A stretch of DNA of 64,000 bases from Phytoseiulus persimilis. Its lineage: Eukaryota; Arthropoda; Arachnida; Mesostigmata; Phytoseiidae. The notes under the pieces are model-generated. The model worked only from the letters and a program-made list of their open reading frames with translations. It was not told the origin of the DNA and did no database searches. The stretch is from contig CM075104.1 in NCBI GenBank assembly GCA_037576195.1, positions 19,980,211-20,044,210 on the forward strand, in the 5' to 3' direction. Numbering within the stretch: position 1 is the first letter of the stretch; every line of letters starts with the position of its first letter. Shown here one piece after another: positions 11,901 to 23,512 of the stretch. A program made the position numbers and the translations under genes.

Positions 11901-14900
11901 AGCTCGAGCACGGCCACAAAGTAGGCTAAGACGGAACAACAACTGGAGACGGCTCTCCGACGGACGAGAATCCACCAAAGAGGCCTTTCCCTCCGACCCT
12001 GACCGGTGTCATCTGAACGAAAGGAGAGAAGCTCCCCGGCCAAAACCCGCAACTCCGTAAGCTAACCAGCCCTCCTGTTCGCTTGCTAACGAACACACCA
12101 AGCCTCCTAATGCATTTCGTAGCTCGGAGCTAACAACAGAAGAGAACCTTCTCAGCGTTGATCCCGGTGTCGCATTGAAACGAGCCGTCTTTTCACTTTG
12201 GAAGTTACCCCGTTTACCATATAAGCAAGCGGACGAAAAGAAAGGATGGGAAGGGGACGAGTAGACGGAGGACAGGGCGTGGAACCGAGCGGCGGTCAGG
12301 CCAGGCCTCGAAAGCAGCTGATTCGGCTCGTGAGGGAAGACGGACGACCGGTCGACGCTGTTTCAACTGAGCTGAGCCAACGGAAATCTAATCGTAGGGT
12401 CCTTTGTTGTTGCTTAATGGAAGCCGATGGTCCTTGTTGAGCAGAAACAACCAAGGACTATTCCGACCGGGAAGCGAACGAGCTAGCAAGTTGGCCGGCC
12501 ACCCGCCCGGGCGGCCGGCCGATTAGGCTTTGTTCGTTCCGAGTGACGAGAATAACCCTTGGTCTTTCTTTCTGAGACGCAGTTCCACGAAGACGATTCG
12601 CTCGCGTGTCTCGTTTAATACCATAGCTCCTGCATGCAAGCCGCTGACCAAGCTGTCGACCGCACTGACAACCAAATGCACATTTTTCATGAGAGAGAAC
12701 TGTCGGTCAAGTGCCACCAGTCGGGTCGAGCGTCAATAAGTTAACGGCGAGTCGGATCTGGATCCGCGTTCGCGAATAATGAAGGCGGCTAATGCGACAG
12801 GAGCTCCGCAACGAGCTCAGGAGGCTACTACTAAACCCAACATCCTGTACTGACACAACTCTGATTCATTCGCAGAGCACCTACGCTTGCCACTGCTGCC
12901 AGAGCATCAAGGGTCGCAGGTGTGACGAGTACGACGCATGCGCAGTCAATCCATGCCGAAACAAAGGGTTCTGCGTTGACATCAGCGAGGGATTGCACGG
13001 GAACCTCTACCAATGTCTCTGCCCACACGCTTATCGGGGAACGAACTGTGAAGAGAACGCGGACTTCTGCGAAATGCACCATCCTTGCAAGAACAATGCG
13101 ACCTGCGTGTCCGCACCTGCGAACGCCACCGGAACTCCTGAGTACGCTTGCGAGTGCCAAAAAGGTGAGTTCCTTCGTTCCCGGTGGCGGGTATTTGCCC
13201 GATTCGTTTCCTCTCCGTTTGGAGGAAACGATTCATGACGAGCGGGTACAAACCTCCGTAGTTTGACATTTCTCCCACTCGCCCGCGAGAATCCTCCTCC
13301 AGCTGAAGGTGTTTTTTTTTTCTCTCCAAAAGGTTTCGAAGGCCCAAACTGTGAGGTTAACATCGATGAGTGCGAGTCGAAGCCGTGCGTGCACGGAATG
13401 TGCGAGGACGGCGTGGGAGAATTCAAGTGCTACTGTTTGCCGGGTTACGGTGGAGAACTTTGTGAATTTGAATACGACGAATGTGACTCTTCGCCCTGTG
13501 TCAATAACGGCGCTTGCGAAGATCTCATTGCCGGTTACAAGTGTCATTGCGGACCCGGGTACAGCGGGCGGCGTTGCGAAATGAAGGTAAATTTGCGTTT
13601 GACGTGACCTCGTCTCTGTTTCGCGCCAGCAAGACCTCGTGTCGCTGACTAATATTCCGAAGCTCGCATGTGTGGAGGGTGAGCCTTTGTAAAGAAGAGG
13701 TACTGAATTTTGCACGGCTCCCTTCACTTCGTTACAGATCGATCTCTGCAAACCGAATCCCTGCTCGGCTCCGGCGACGTGCATCGACAGAGGAAACAAC
13801 TATACTTGCGTTTGCCGAGGTTCTGGTTGCGCCACCAGAGACCAACAGGATCCATGCTACCCTAATCCTTGTCAGCATGGCGGTTCCTGCTGGCCCAGCA
13901 TGGACACTTTCTATTGTTCGTGTCCTCCGGGCTTCGCCGGAGACAACTGCGAAGGTACGCGGAGCCGCGTTTGTGTGGCCCTGACGGGCGTTTCCCTACC
14001 TGCGAGCGAACAAATATGCGAGATGAGCCGACACCGAGTGAGAGCCGCGTTCGGCCGAGCCTCGATGGCCGACAGCGAAGGTTTTTTCCACTGCTGGGCT
14101 TCAATGGGCGTGGTCTCGACCAAATCGTTGATGCCGCAAGAACGTTTGTCGCATAAACGATCCGTGGCAACCAGCGTCAAGGCATTTCCCCGTCGAGGCA
14201 GTCGGACAATCGGACTAGTGTTTGTGTCTGCTCATGTGCCCGGCAGGGCCGGAGGGAGTCAAGAAAAGGGGGGCAGGGCCCTCTTGAGGCAGCAACACTT
14301 CCGAACTTCCACGTTTGGGGACGTTGACCGTGCGCTCGGTTTGAGAACCGGCTGGTGGTTCGTCACCACGAAATCGCATTCAGCGAACAAGTTTCATCAG
14401 TTCATCCTGTCGGTTACAGAAATCGCCTACCCGCAAGCTATCGCGGAGCGTCGTGTTTACAACCCGGACGAAAGTCGACAACCCAGCTCAGAGAGACTGC
14501 ATTCGATTTATGTGGCCTGCGCGAGTCTGGCCGGGGTTTGCGCTCTGGTCGCCTCGCGGTGACAGTTTGCCAATGCCGCATCAGCAGCAAACTGCCACCC
14601 TCTGATCAGCTAGATCCCGACTGTGAGCGACTGAAGAACAACTCAGGCCACTTGTGAGTATTTTTCGCGAGATCCTCCGTAAGATGAGACCTTCCTTGTC
14701 CCGATTTCCCCGGCATTCTCCGTTCCCCTCGCAGCTCTCTCCAGCGACTGGAATGTTCCACGCTGTTTATTATTTTTCTGAGTGCTGTACCTTTCCTCCG
14801 ACGCTGTGCTATGTTGCTTATCTTGAGGTTGTCGTTCAGATCCGTTCAGCCGTGCAGACTAGAATTCCACTGGGCAACTCGCTTTATTGATGGCGCCTTG

Positions 14901-15659
14901 GAGAGATGTTCTTCTTCCACTCCATGTTGCTCTTCTCTGACGATGCTTCACAGGGTTCATTCATTTCGCATCGGTGCTATCAACGCCGACCTTCCACTCG
15001 CGTACAATCTTTCGCAGTTATCCTTGAAACTGTTTGTTGCCCCTCACACCCTTCATGATCGCTTTACGGTGGTCTATTTTCTGCTCCAGCTGGCCGCCAT
15101 TGAGCGTCAGCGACCGTGTCCGTTTTGACTTCAGCTCTGCGGCCGTCTGCTATCAGAAATGCCGTTTCTTGTTCCCTTTTTTCTGCTTCTTGTTTGCTCC
15201 TGGAGAGGCAGAGATTCGTTCCTCTAGGCTCCCTGGTCGCTTACGCGGGTCTCTGCTAGTCTCCGGCCGACTCACTCCTTGATCCCGTGGGGATGGTTTC
15301 CCGCCACCCCCCTCCCTCTCCGTTAGGCATGTGGAATCTCTCCGTACTCTTCCAAGGCCCCTCAAAGTTCCTGTCTCCCTACTCGCTCGTGATGGCATGA
15401 CGCTAACTACACGAGAGCTGCACAGAGAGCTTTCCGACACGCCACGGATGTTCCATATGATTTAAAAGTGTTTATCTTTCCCGCCAGCGCAGACGAGGAC
15501 CCGCTCTTCAAGGAGACAAACTATGTCTACCCTGGCAACGCTTCTAATCTGCGCAACGTTACTCAGTTTCCTCAAAGGATCTCCACCTGGATTCGATGCG
15601 GATGCCTCTGTTGTTTGCCGAATCGCCGGACCACGGTCACTATTGAGTTGAGCCATTGA
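1965..15659 (+). CDS. DNER/weary-like transmembrane EGF-repeat receptor (whole coding span, 9 exons)
   Basis: The coding exons are 1965-2909, 9259-9347, 10198-10370, 11133-11266, 12876-13164, 13333-13586, 13738-13954, 14420-14653 and 15488-15659; intron phases are 0,2,1,0,1,0,1,2 and all junctions are GT..AG. The protein is about 835 residues: signal peptide (about 1-22), Ser/Thr-rich stalk (about 70-280), a beta-type domain with Cys286 and Cys318, seven EGF-like repeats (about 425-700), a membrane span (about 730-752) and a short tail. Family knowledge, from memory: vertebrate DNER has the same pre-EGF domain leading into an EGF repeat, then the EEYDAC-type linker (DEYDAC here), an HS-L/I-Y start of the span and CRIS just inside the membrane. 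It lacks a DSL domain and has been reported as a Notch-related cell-surface protein; the fly homologue is weary. Inferred role: contact signalling or adhesion at the plasma membrane. Anomaly: the frame changes within the span in exon 8. Confidence 0.85.
2910..9258 (+). other. intron 1 of the DNER-like gene (6.3 kb)
   Basis: The intron is bounded by gtaagt at 2910 and tctttgcag ending at 9258. It contains a (CT)n tract at 6635-6661 and several short open frames on both strands. None of these has a domain or splice signals good enough to call an exon. An odd palindrome, AATTTAC-g-GTAAATT, lies at 3048-3062. Enhancers or alternative promoters are possible in an intron of this size but cannot be seen. 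Confidence 0.7.
6635..6661. repeat. (CT)n microsatellite in intron 1
   Basis: About thirteen uninterrupted CT units, read directly from the sequence, in the middle of intron 1. Confidence 0.9.
9259..9347 (+). CDS. DNER-like gene, coding exon 2
   Basis: The exon starts after tctttgcag and ends before gtgaga. It is 89 nt, enters in phase 0 and leaves in phase 2. It encodes LSCSISAGLSVSS followed by NTTSHLVLNAQVGDQIR, part of the beta-rich pre-EGF domain of DNER proteins, which in vertebrates has an N-glycosylated 'QNTSVKI'-like stretch in the same order. The NTT sequon is a likely glycosylation site. Assignment rests on frame continuity with both neighbours. Confidence 0.75.
9348..10197 (+). 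other. intron 2 of the DNER-like gene
   Basis: An 850-nt intron from gtgaga to attctttcgcag. Apart from the hairpin at 9861-9896 nothing stands out. A minus-strand open frame at 9366-9770 has no recognisable content. Confidence 0.7.
9861..9896. repeat. perfect 14-bp inverted repeat with 8-nt loop (intron 2)
   Basis: The arms TCCGGTTCGGTGAA (9861-9874) and TTCACCGAACCGGA (9883-9896) are exact reverse complements around the loop tatcctcg. In RNA this would form a stable stem in the intron of the DNER-like transcript; in DNA it is a symmetric binding-site-like palindrome. No terminator or small-RNA function can be claimed. Confidence 0.85.
10198..10370 (+). CDS. DNER-like gene, coding exon 3
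   Basis: The exon is 173 nt; one base completes the split Arg codon from exon 2 and it leaves in phase 1 before gtgagt. It encodes LFLDEVDDDAVVTLHRS and then a Cys-containing segment ending in LLTQSGLQFFA. This matches in order the vertebrate DNER region with a single Cys, a loop and a 'GLVLLEE..' segment before the EGF repeats. An acidic patch (DEVDDD) is visible. It is probably an extracellular beta-sandwich-like domain specific to the family. Confidence 0.75.
10371..11132 (+). other. intron 3 of the DNER-like gene
   Basis: A 762-nt intron between gtgagt and ttcttattccag. Short open frames occur on both strands, and nothing in it is assigned. Confidence 0.7.
11133..11266 (+). CDS. DNER-like gene, coding exon 4: end of pre-EGF domain and start of EGF 1
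   Basis: The exon is 134 nt, enters in phase 1 and leaves in phase 0 before gtgagt. It encodes AVQSDSIVRVWHIRISVYDSEC and the first half of an EGF repeat with CSGRGVC. Vertebrate DNER has the same switch: an 'RLTLVVKVSTC' strand, then an EGF repeat with CSGKGKC. This junction is one of the strongest arguments for the family call. The repeat continues in exon 5. Confidence 0.85.
11837..11866. repeat. GCC-rich tract ending in a poly-C run
   Basis: Several GCC/GTC triplets run into about thirteen consecutive C residues ending at 11866. Simple low-complexity DNA inside intron 4. Confidence 0.8.
12493..12520. repeat. GC palindrome cluster (two GGCCGGCC around GCCCGGGC)
   Basis: GGCCGGCC occurs at 12493-12500 and again at 12513-12520; each copy is self-complementary, and the GCCCGGGC between them is also a palindrome. 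The block can fold as a GC-only cruciform. It lies in intron 4, with no known function. Confidence 0.7.
12876..13164 (+). CDS. DNER-like gene, coding exon 5: EGF 1 (end), EGF 2, EGF 3 (start)
   Basis: The exon is 289 nt, enters in phase 0 after ttcattcgcag and leaves in phase 1 before gtgagt. It completes EGF 1 (YACHCCQSIKGRRC), then gives the DEYDACAVNPC linker, EGF 2 (with CVDISEGLHGNLYQC) and most of EGF 3 (CEMHHPC..CQKG). Vertebrate DNER has EEYDACQRKPC at the same point. EGF 1 carries an extra Cys next to the fifth conserved Cys. NNAT and NAT sequons in EGF 3 are candidate N-glycosylation sites. Confidence 0.9.
13333..13586 (+). CDS. DNER-like gene, coding exon 6: EGF 3 (end), EGF 4, EGF 5
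   Basis: The exon is 254 nt and enters in phase 1 after a T-rich acceptor (tttctctccaaaag). It completes EGF 3 (GFEGPNC) and encodes EGF 4 beginning NIDEC, the signature of a calcium-binding EGF, and EGF 5 (CDSSPCVNNGAC..CHCGPGYSGRRC). It ends in phase 0 before gtaaat. All twelve Cys of EGF 4 and 5 are in canonical spacing. The preceding intron (13165-13332) is only 168 nt. Confidence 0.9.
13738..13954 (+). CDS. DNER-like gene, coding exon 7: EGF 6 (short) and EGF 7
   Basis: The exon is 217 nt, phase 0 in and phase 1 out (gtacgc). EGF 6 (CKPNPC..CIDRGNNYTCVC) has only four residues between its fifth and sixth Cys (RGSG) instead of about eight, so its last loop is cut short. EGF 7 (CYPNPCQHGGSC..CSCPPGFAGDNC) is canonical and is the last repeat before the membrane. 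The neighbouring short introns are 13587-13737 and 13955-14419. Confidence 0.88.
14420..14653 (+). CDS. DNER-like gene, coding exon 8: juxtamembrane, membrane span and CRIS motif, with a frame break
   Basis: After the acceptor tcggttacag the frame set by exon 7 reads IAYPQAIAERRVYNPDES.., then LHSIYVACASLAGVCALVA, a membrane span, and hits TGA at 14560-14562. One base later in register the DNA reads AVTVCQCRISSKLPPSD, continuing open to the donor gtgagt at 14654 and in phase with exon 9. Vertebrate DNER, from memory, has an HSLY-initiated span followed about 25 residues later by CRIS; joining the two frames gives the same distance. A one-base loss in this sequence is therefore likely (assembly error, allele or real mutation). 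A shorter exon starting at 14492 is also in phase, but would leave almost no juxtamembrane linker. Confidence 0.65.
14654..15487 (+). other. intron 8 of the DNER-like gene
   Basis: An 834-nt pyrimidine-rich intron between gtgagt and atctttcccgccag. No other feature is seen. Confidence 0.6.
15488..15659 (+). CDS. DNER-like gene, terminal coding exon 9: cytoplasmic tail
   Basis: The exon enters in phase 2 after atctttcccgccag and ends at TGA 15657-15659. It encodes ADEDPLFKETNYVYPGNAS and then a Cys- and basic-rich end, finishing VTIELSH. A Tyr-containing cytoplasmic stretch is expected for DNER, which has Tyr sorting motifs, and NYVY may be its equivalent. The last 30 codons have an odd look (several Cys), so a different 3' splice cannot be excluded. 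The summed exons come to 2507 nt, one short of a multiple of three, consistent with the break in exon 8. Confidence 0.55.
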
Positions 15660-16466
15660 TCACAAGGTCTCGTGTTACATACTTCATCCCACACCCGTCC
15701 CAAGCTGTCACGATAGCAAGAGCCTCCCGAAGCATTCCCCACGGGAACGGTTCTCCCATTCCCCCGTTCCCGGTTCCCCCGGTCGTCGGCGTTTCCTATA
15801 CCTGTGCTTCTTGTGTTCTGACGGCGCCGAACGGGCGAAAGCACGCAGACGACTTTCCGTTTAGGACCTGATTGAACGCAACCCATGTAGCCGATTCGTG
15901 GCTGGCGTACCCATCCCAAATAGGTCCTTGGGCAACACCGGGAAAAAAGGGCAAGGAAACGGAATTGGTCGACGCCGATACGATGGTCGCTCTTGCCTCT
16001 GTCCAGAATTCCGTTTCGTTTCCGAAATTGATTCGGGGTATCTTTTGCATCGCACATGAGATTGCTGCGCAACGCGGAATGGGAATGGAAGGAGAAGGGA
16101 GAGAGGGAAGACGCGGGGCAACGGTGGGAGAGAATCGGGAGGGAGGGGGAAAACTCAGAACGACCTTGAAAATCGTCGTCAATTGTATTTTCGTATTGAA
16201 ACAGTTTCGACGCGTGTCTCACCACCATCGGTGGAACCAGTCCTGAAAGATGGGAGACGAACGAGGGAATGCGTTGACGTGATCGAGTAGTTTCTGGTCG
16301 TCGTCAAAGATGATGAGGCGTCGGGTTGGGCCGTAGAACATTCCCAGAATTCAGATTTCTTTTCCACCAAAATTAGATGCGGCGATATCGTCGCAGCCGA
16401 CTCGTGCCAACGTTTCCTTTCCTCGGGGAATCCTTGTCGTATGGCCCAACCCTGCATCACGTGGTA

Positions 16467-16472
16467 AATAAA
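16467..16472 (+). other. possible poly(A) signal AATAAA for the DNER-like gene
   Basis: This is the first plus-strand AATAAA found after the stop codon at 15659. It would give a 3' UTR of about 0.8 kb. A second AATAAA occurs near 17463. Proposed from position only. Confidence 0.3.
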
Positions 16473-20090
<3,618 letters not shown>

Positions 20091-20557
20091 TCTCTATCTT
20101 CTCCGGGCCTTCTCCTGTATCTCCACTTTCCTTATTCCTCTTCGTCTATTCGTCGCTGCGACACTGCACTCCGTCCTCCTCACTTGTCCCGTCCGCGTGT
20201 GTCTCCCACGACGGAGAGATTGCAACACCGCCGCAGGTCAACAAATGGACCACTTGTGGTCGTTACGTTCTCACGAACGGATCTGAACTTGTGGGTTCAC
20301 TTCACGCCAATCCCGCACAGCCCGGAGGGGAGTGTCGGGGGAGATTCCTGACGGAAGCTGACAGGGGGAGGGGAGGGAGCCTCGCCAAAACATGACCAGG
20401 GCCGGTGTTCAACCTCTTCCTCGCGATCATAGACCGAGGGTCGAATGTTTTCAAAGCAAATGCATCAAGTTCTTCGCTAACAGGGATCGGTGTTGACTGT
20501 TGAAAGTGCTCTTCATTCGAAAACAACACAGGAACGACAGCTGCCCTGGGATGGAGC

Positions 20558-20567
20558 GGGGGGGGGG
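20558..20567. repeat. poly-G run
   Basis: Ten consecutive G residues, read directly. No gene context is assigned. Confidence 0.8.
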
Positions 20568-21095
20568 CGAAGGAAAAAGGCACCAAACCCCCGCCTGGGG
20601 GAGGAAGCAGGAGGCTCAATAAGCAAGTGCTTCATAAACAAAATAGCAATGAGCTAGTTTGCTCCCTCGGTTGGTTGCCTTCTCTGCTAGGTGGGCGGTA
20701 GCTCACTCGCCTACTCGCTCGCTCGGCTAGCTAGTTGGCTTCTGGGCAGCGTCTGCGGGCGCGCGAGCTGCTGTTCGGCGGCACGTCGAGAGCAACGATG
20801 CAGCACGTTCCCCCTGCCTGAGGGTAGCTAGAGTTCTTGGCTCCTCCGGAAGTCTCTCCATTTCCGGAGCAACTCATTTTTTAGACTGGCGCCAAGTGAC
20901 GCATTCATTGTTTCAGCAAACCATATGATGTTGCGCTCACGTCGAGGAATCCACGACCCTTGGAGGATCTCACTCGGATGGGGGCGGCACGTGGAGCGCT
21001 GGTAGGACGAGGATCTCGAGCGAATTACAATGAAGAGCGGAATTCGATTTTCCGGGATCGTTTAACGCTCCTCCTCGCGTGGACATTCGAGCAGC

Positions 21096-21282
21096 ATGAG
21101 TGAAGTCAGTCTAGACGGTCTCCTTGATTCATTCGTGGAGAGTCCGGTGCGCTGCTTCTATTGGGGAAGCAGTGATGAAAATGTCGCAGAATCCAGTGAA
21201 GGTAATGCAGCTACTGTCGCTCGACTGAGTGTAGAACGGCGCGCAGCAGCCAAGCGAGCCCACAACCGACAACGACAGCGAG
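21096..21282 (+). CDS. candidate first coding exon of an unassigned gene, basic C-terminus
   Basis: An ATG at 21096 opens 62 codons ending at a good donor (AG|gtatgt at 21283, phase 1). The peptide is acidic and Ser-rich at first (MSEVSLDGLLDSFVESPV, then SSDENVAESSEGNAAT) and ends in a strongly basic, Ala-rich segment, VERRAAAKRAHNRQRQR. That end resembles a DNA- or RNA-binding basic region (bZIP/bHLH style), but no family motif is complete and I do not recognise the gene. Two downstream acceptors fit phase 1: catttctttag at about 21567 and ttgctttag ending near 21828. They continue as GRTALQSRRKAYIRGC.. or AETAYKHRQQQFLRSGAQ... Neither continuation is decisive. Confidence 0.35.
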
Positions 21283-21828
21283 GTATGTGTCATCAGAAAA
21301 GAGTTAAATTAGTCCTGAGCGAGCGGGAAGCTATTCACGAGGAGCGAGCGGGGATATCTGGAAAACAAAAGCGGACGCCGACCCGCTGACTCCATCTAGA
21401 GGAAGGACGACAATGATGAGATGGCTCGACTACAATGAACGATGGAGGCCAATATTCCGACTACAGACGAGACGGTCTGAGCGATCCGCTTTCACCTCGA
21501 TTGAGAGAACATCGGAGCAGAAGTGTGCAGTTCCCTCATCCACTTGCATTTCTTTAGGAAGAACCGCTCTGCAAAGTAGGCGGAAAGCTTACATCCGAGG
21601 CTGTGTTAGCTGTCTCTTATCGCTTTTCTAATGAGGAAGACTTGTTGTTGTCGTCGTCTCTCGTTTTTTCTTTCGCCGACGTCTCAAGTGAATCCTTCCT
21701 ACTTAAACAGGCAGGCAGGTGGCCGGCGCACAACCCCGCTTCTCCTATTGAATGTGGGTGAGCGCAAGTGTTCTGCACATCAAACTTTTGTTCTCCTATG
21801 CAGAACAGCTCATTAACTTTGCTTTAGC

Positions 21829-22135
21829 CGAGACAGCGTACAAGCATCGGCAGCAACAATTCCTGCGCTCTGGAGCTCAACTAGTCTCGGGGTCCCGACA
21901 CTATCGTTTTCTTCAACGTTACTTTTTCCGAGGCCCTCGGGGAATCCTGCGGACTCCGCACGGAAATGCTCGTTTCGACGGAGCGGAACCCTGTCAGCCT
22001 GCGCTCCTTGCCCCGGATTCGGATATTGCTGCGAAAAGATGCGTCGAGCGGCGATGCGAGCGACAACTTTCGTCACCTACGCGTTTCCCTCGCAGGAGCG
22101 CCGCGGTGCAACGCCAAGCTCTGAAGGATGCATGA
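21829..22135 (+). CDS. possible second exon of the gene starting at 21096
   Basis: After ttaactttgctttag the open frame joins in phase with the 21282 donor and reads ETAYKHRQQQFLRSGAQLVS, then an Arg-rich sequence to a stop at 22133-22135. It is offered as one of two continuations. The Arg/Ser-rich latter half looks like background composition, so an internal donor or a chance ORF is equally possible. Confidence 0.15.
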
Positions 22136-22669
22136 TCGTTGGACGCTCCAGAAATACGGAAAACATGGCTGACGCCGCTCGCTGGCGGCTTGAACTCCTT
22201 ACCAGCTCTCTGATGAATCGCCATGAGGGTTTTCCGTTTCTGAATCCAGTTGCCACTAACTCATTCTATTCCATCCACTAGAGCGATCTGGTTTGCTGTT
22301 CACTTCCGTGGTCGTTGTTGGACCGGCTTCCAGCGTATTTCCGGCGAACGGAAGAAATAGCCGTTGCGGAAAGCGCGGCGAGAATTCTAAATTCGACGTT
22401 TGAACTCTTTCCCCCTTCTCTCGCCCGCTCCTTCTCTTCCTTACACCCGGCCGAAATATATGGGACACGTCTCCGTTTCTGCACGCTGCCTGCACGCCCG
22501 CCCGCCTGCCCGCCAGACGACTCGGCTGCCCGCGTTCTTGCTCGAAGGGTCGTTTATATCCATTTGCAGCGGTAGTTCGACGAACATTTGGGGCCACCCG
22601 GTACATCAACAATAACGGCGGGGGTTCGAGGCAAGCACGGGCCCCGAACGAACAACCGTATCATGAGTT

Positions 22670-22914
22670 TAGGAGGATCTCTCCGAACCTTTCACGCAGG
22701 CACACCAACACAGAGGGATCCCAGCGATCGTTTGGGCTCTTTTGGAGAGGATCGGCGCAGTATGGATCGTGGTCATTCCGTCCGTGGCCATGACCGTGCT
22801 CGTTTCAGCGTTTCTTCGCCTATCGCGACGTTCTGTTCGTTCGGCACTTCAGCAAACAGCTGGACAGACTCTTGGAGCGAGTATCATTCTCTAGTTCGCA
22901 GCACAAATTGAGTG
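22670..22914 (+). CDS. possible exon with a membrane-span-like segment
   Basis: After tcatgagtttag an open frame reads EDLSEPFTQAHQHRG, then the hydrophobic stretch AVWIVVIPSVAMTVLVSAFL followed by a basic RLSRRSVRS, ending in a stop near 22914. The order fits a membrane segment with positive residues inside. A second frame of the same DNA is also open, so the evidence is weak. Whether it belongs with the 21096 exon is unknown. Confidence 0.15.
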
Positions 22915-23512
22915 ATCAAATTGGCTGCTTGGCAAGCTTGCCACCAATTCGAGGCCTAGGAGGAGTCTGTCGAGGGAGACCTCGGACAGACGACCGAATG
23001 CTGAGATGTCCTCGTTTTTCTGCAAGAGCCGCCTCCAACGCCTTCGGTGGCGGTGCTGACGCCGCCGCTACTGGCGTAGACGGCGGAGGCAGCCGCGCTG
23101 TTGTTTATTGCGCGGTGATATACTGCCCTCCGAGTCAGTTTTCTGTCTGACCTCTGACCCCTCCCCCCCCCCAGCAAGCGGTGCTCCGCTTTCTGTTATC
23201 CTCGCTCCGCTTCGGTGGAGATCTGGCTCTGCGAACGCTTTTTTGAATTGAATGAGGAAGTCGTTCACCGGATCCGTGCCCCTGTATTTCTCGGACAGGG
23301 GCGGAGGGATAAACCGCCAGCGAGCTTGCACAACGGGACGATCCGGCAACTGGCTCCCGGCCGAACACAAATGAGAAAGCCGAGGTGGACGACCTGTGAA
23401 GCGAACGGCATTTCGTCGTCGAGGAATTCCGCACGATATTCGACGGCGTGTTTTCCGCTCGACCGCCCAAATTGACGAAATTCCTTGTCGTCGATAGTGA
23501 CTGCTCGCTGTA

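Larger units (their letters stand above)
11267..12875 (+). other. intron 4 of the DNER-like gene
   Basis: A 1.6-kb intron from gtgagt to ttcattcgcag. It holds a C-rich tract preceded by GCC units near 11840-11865 and a GC-only palindromic cluster at 12493-12520. The minus strand has a 121-codon open frame with a hydrophobic stretch (11465-11830), which is probably a chance ORF. Confidence 0.7.

Noticed and set aside
13900..14562. 220-codon plus-strand ORF running through intron 7
   Set aside because: It is readthrough of exon 7 into a short intron that happens to be open; good donor and acceptor sites in matching phase remove 13955-14419.
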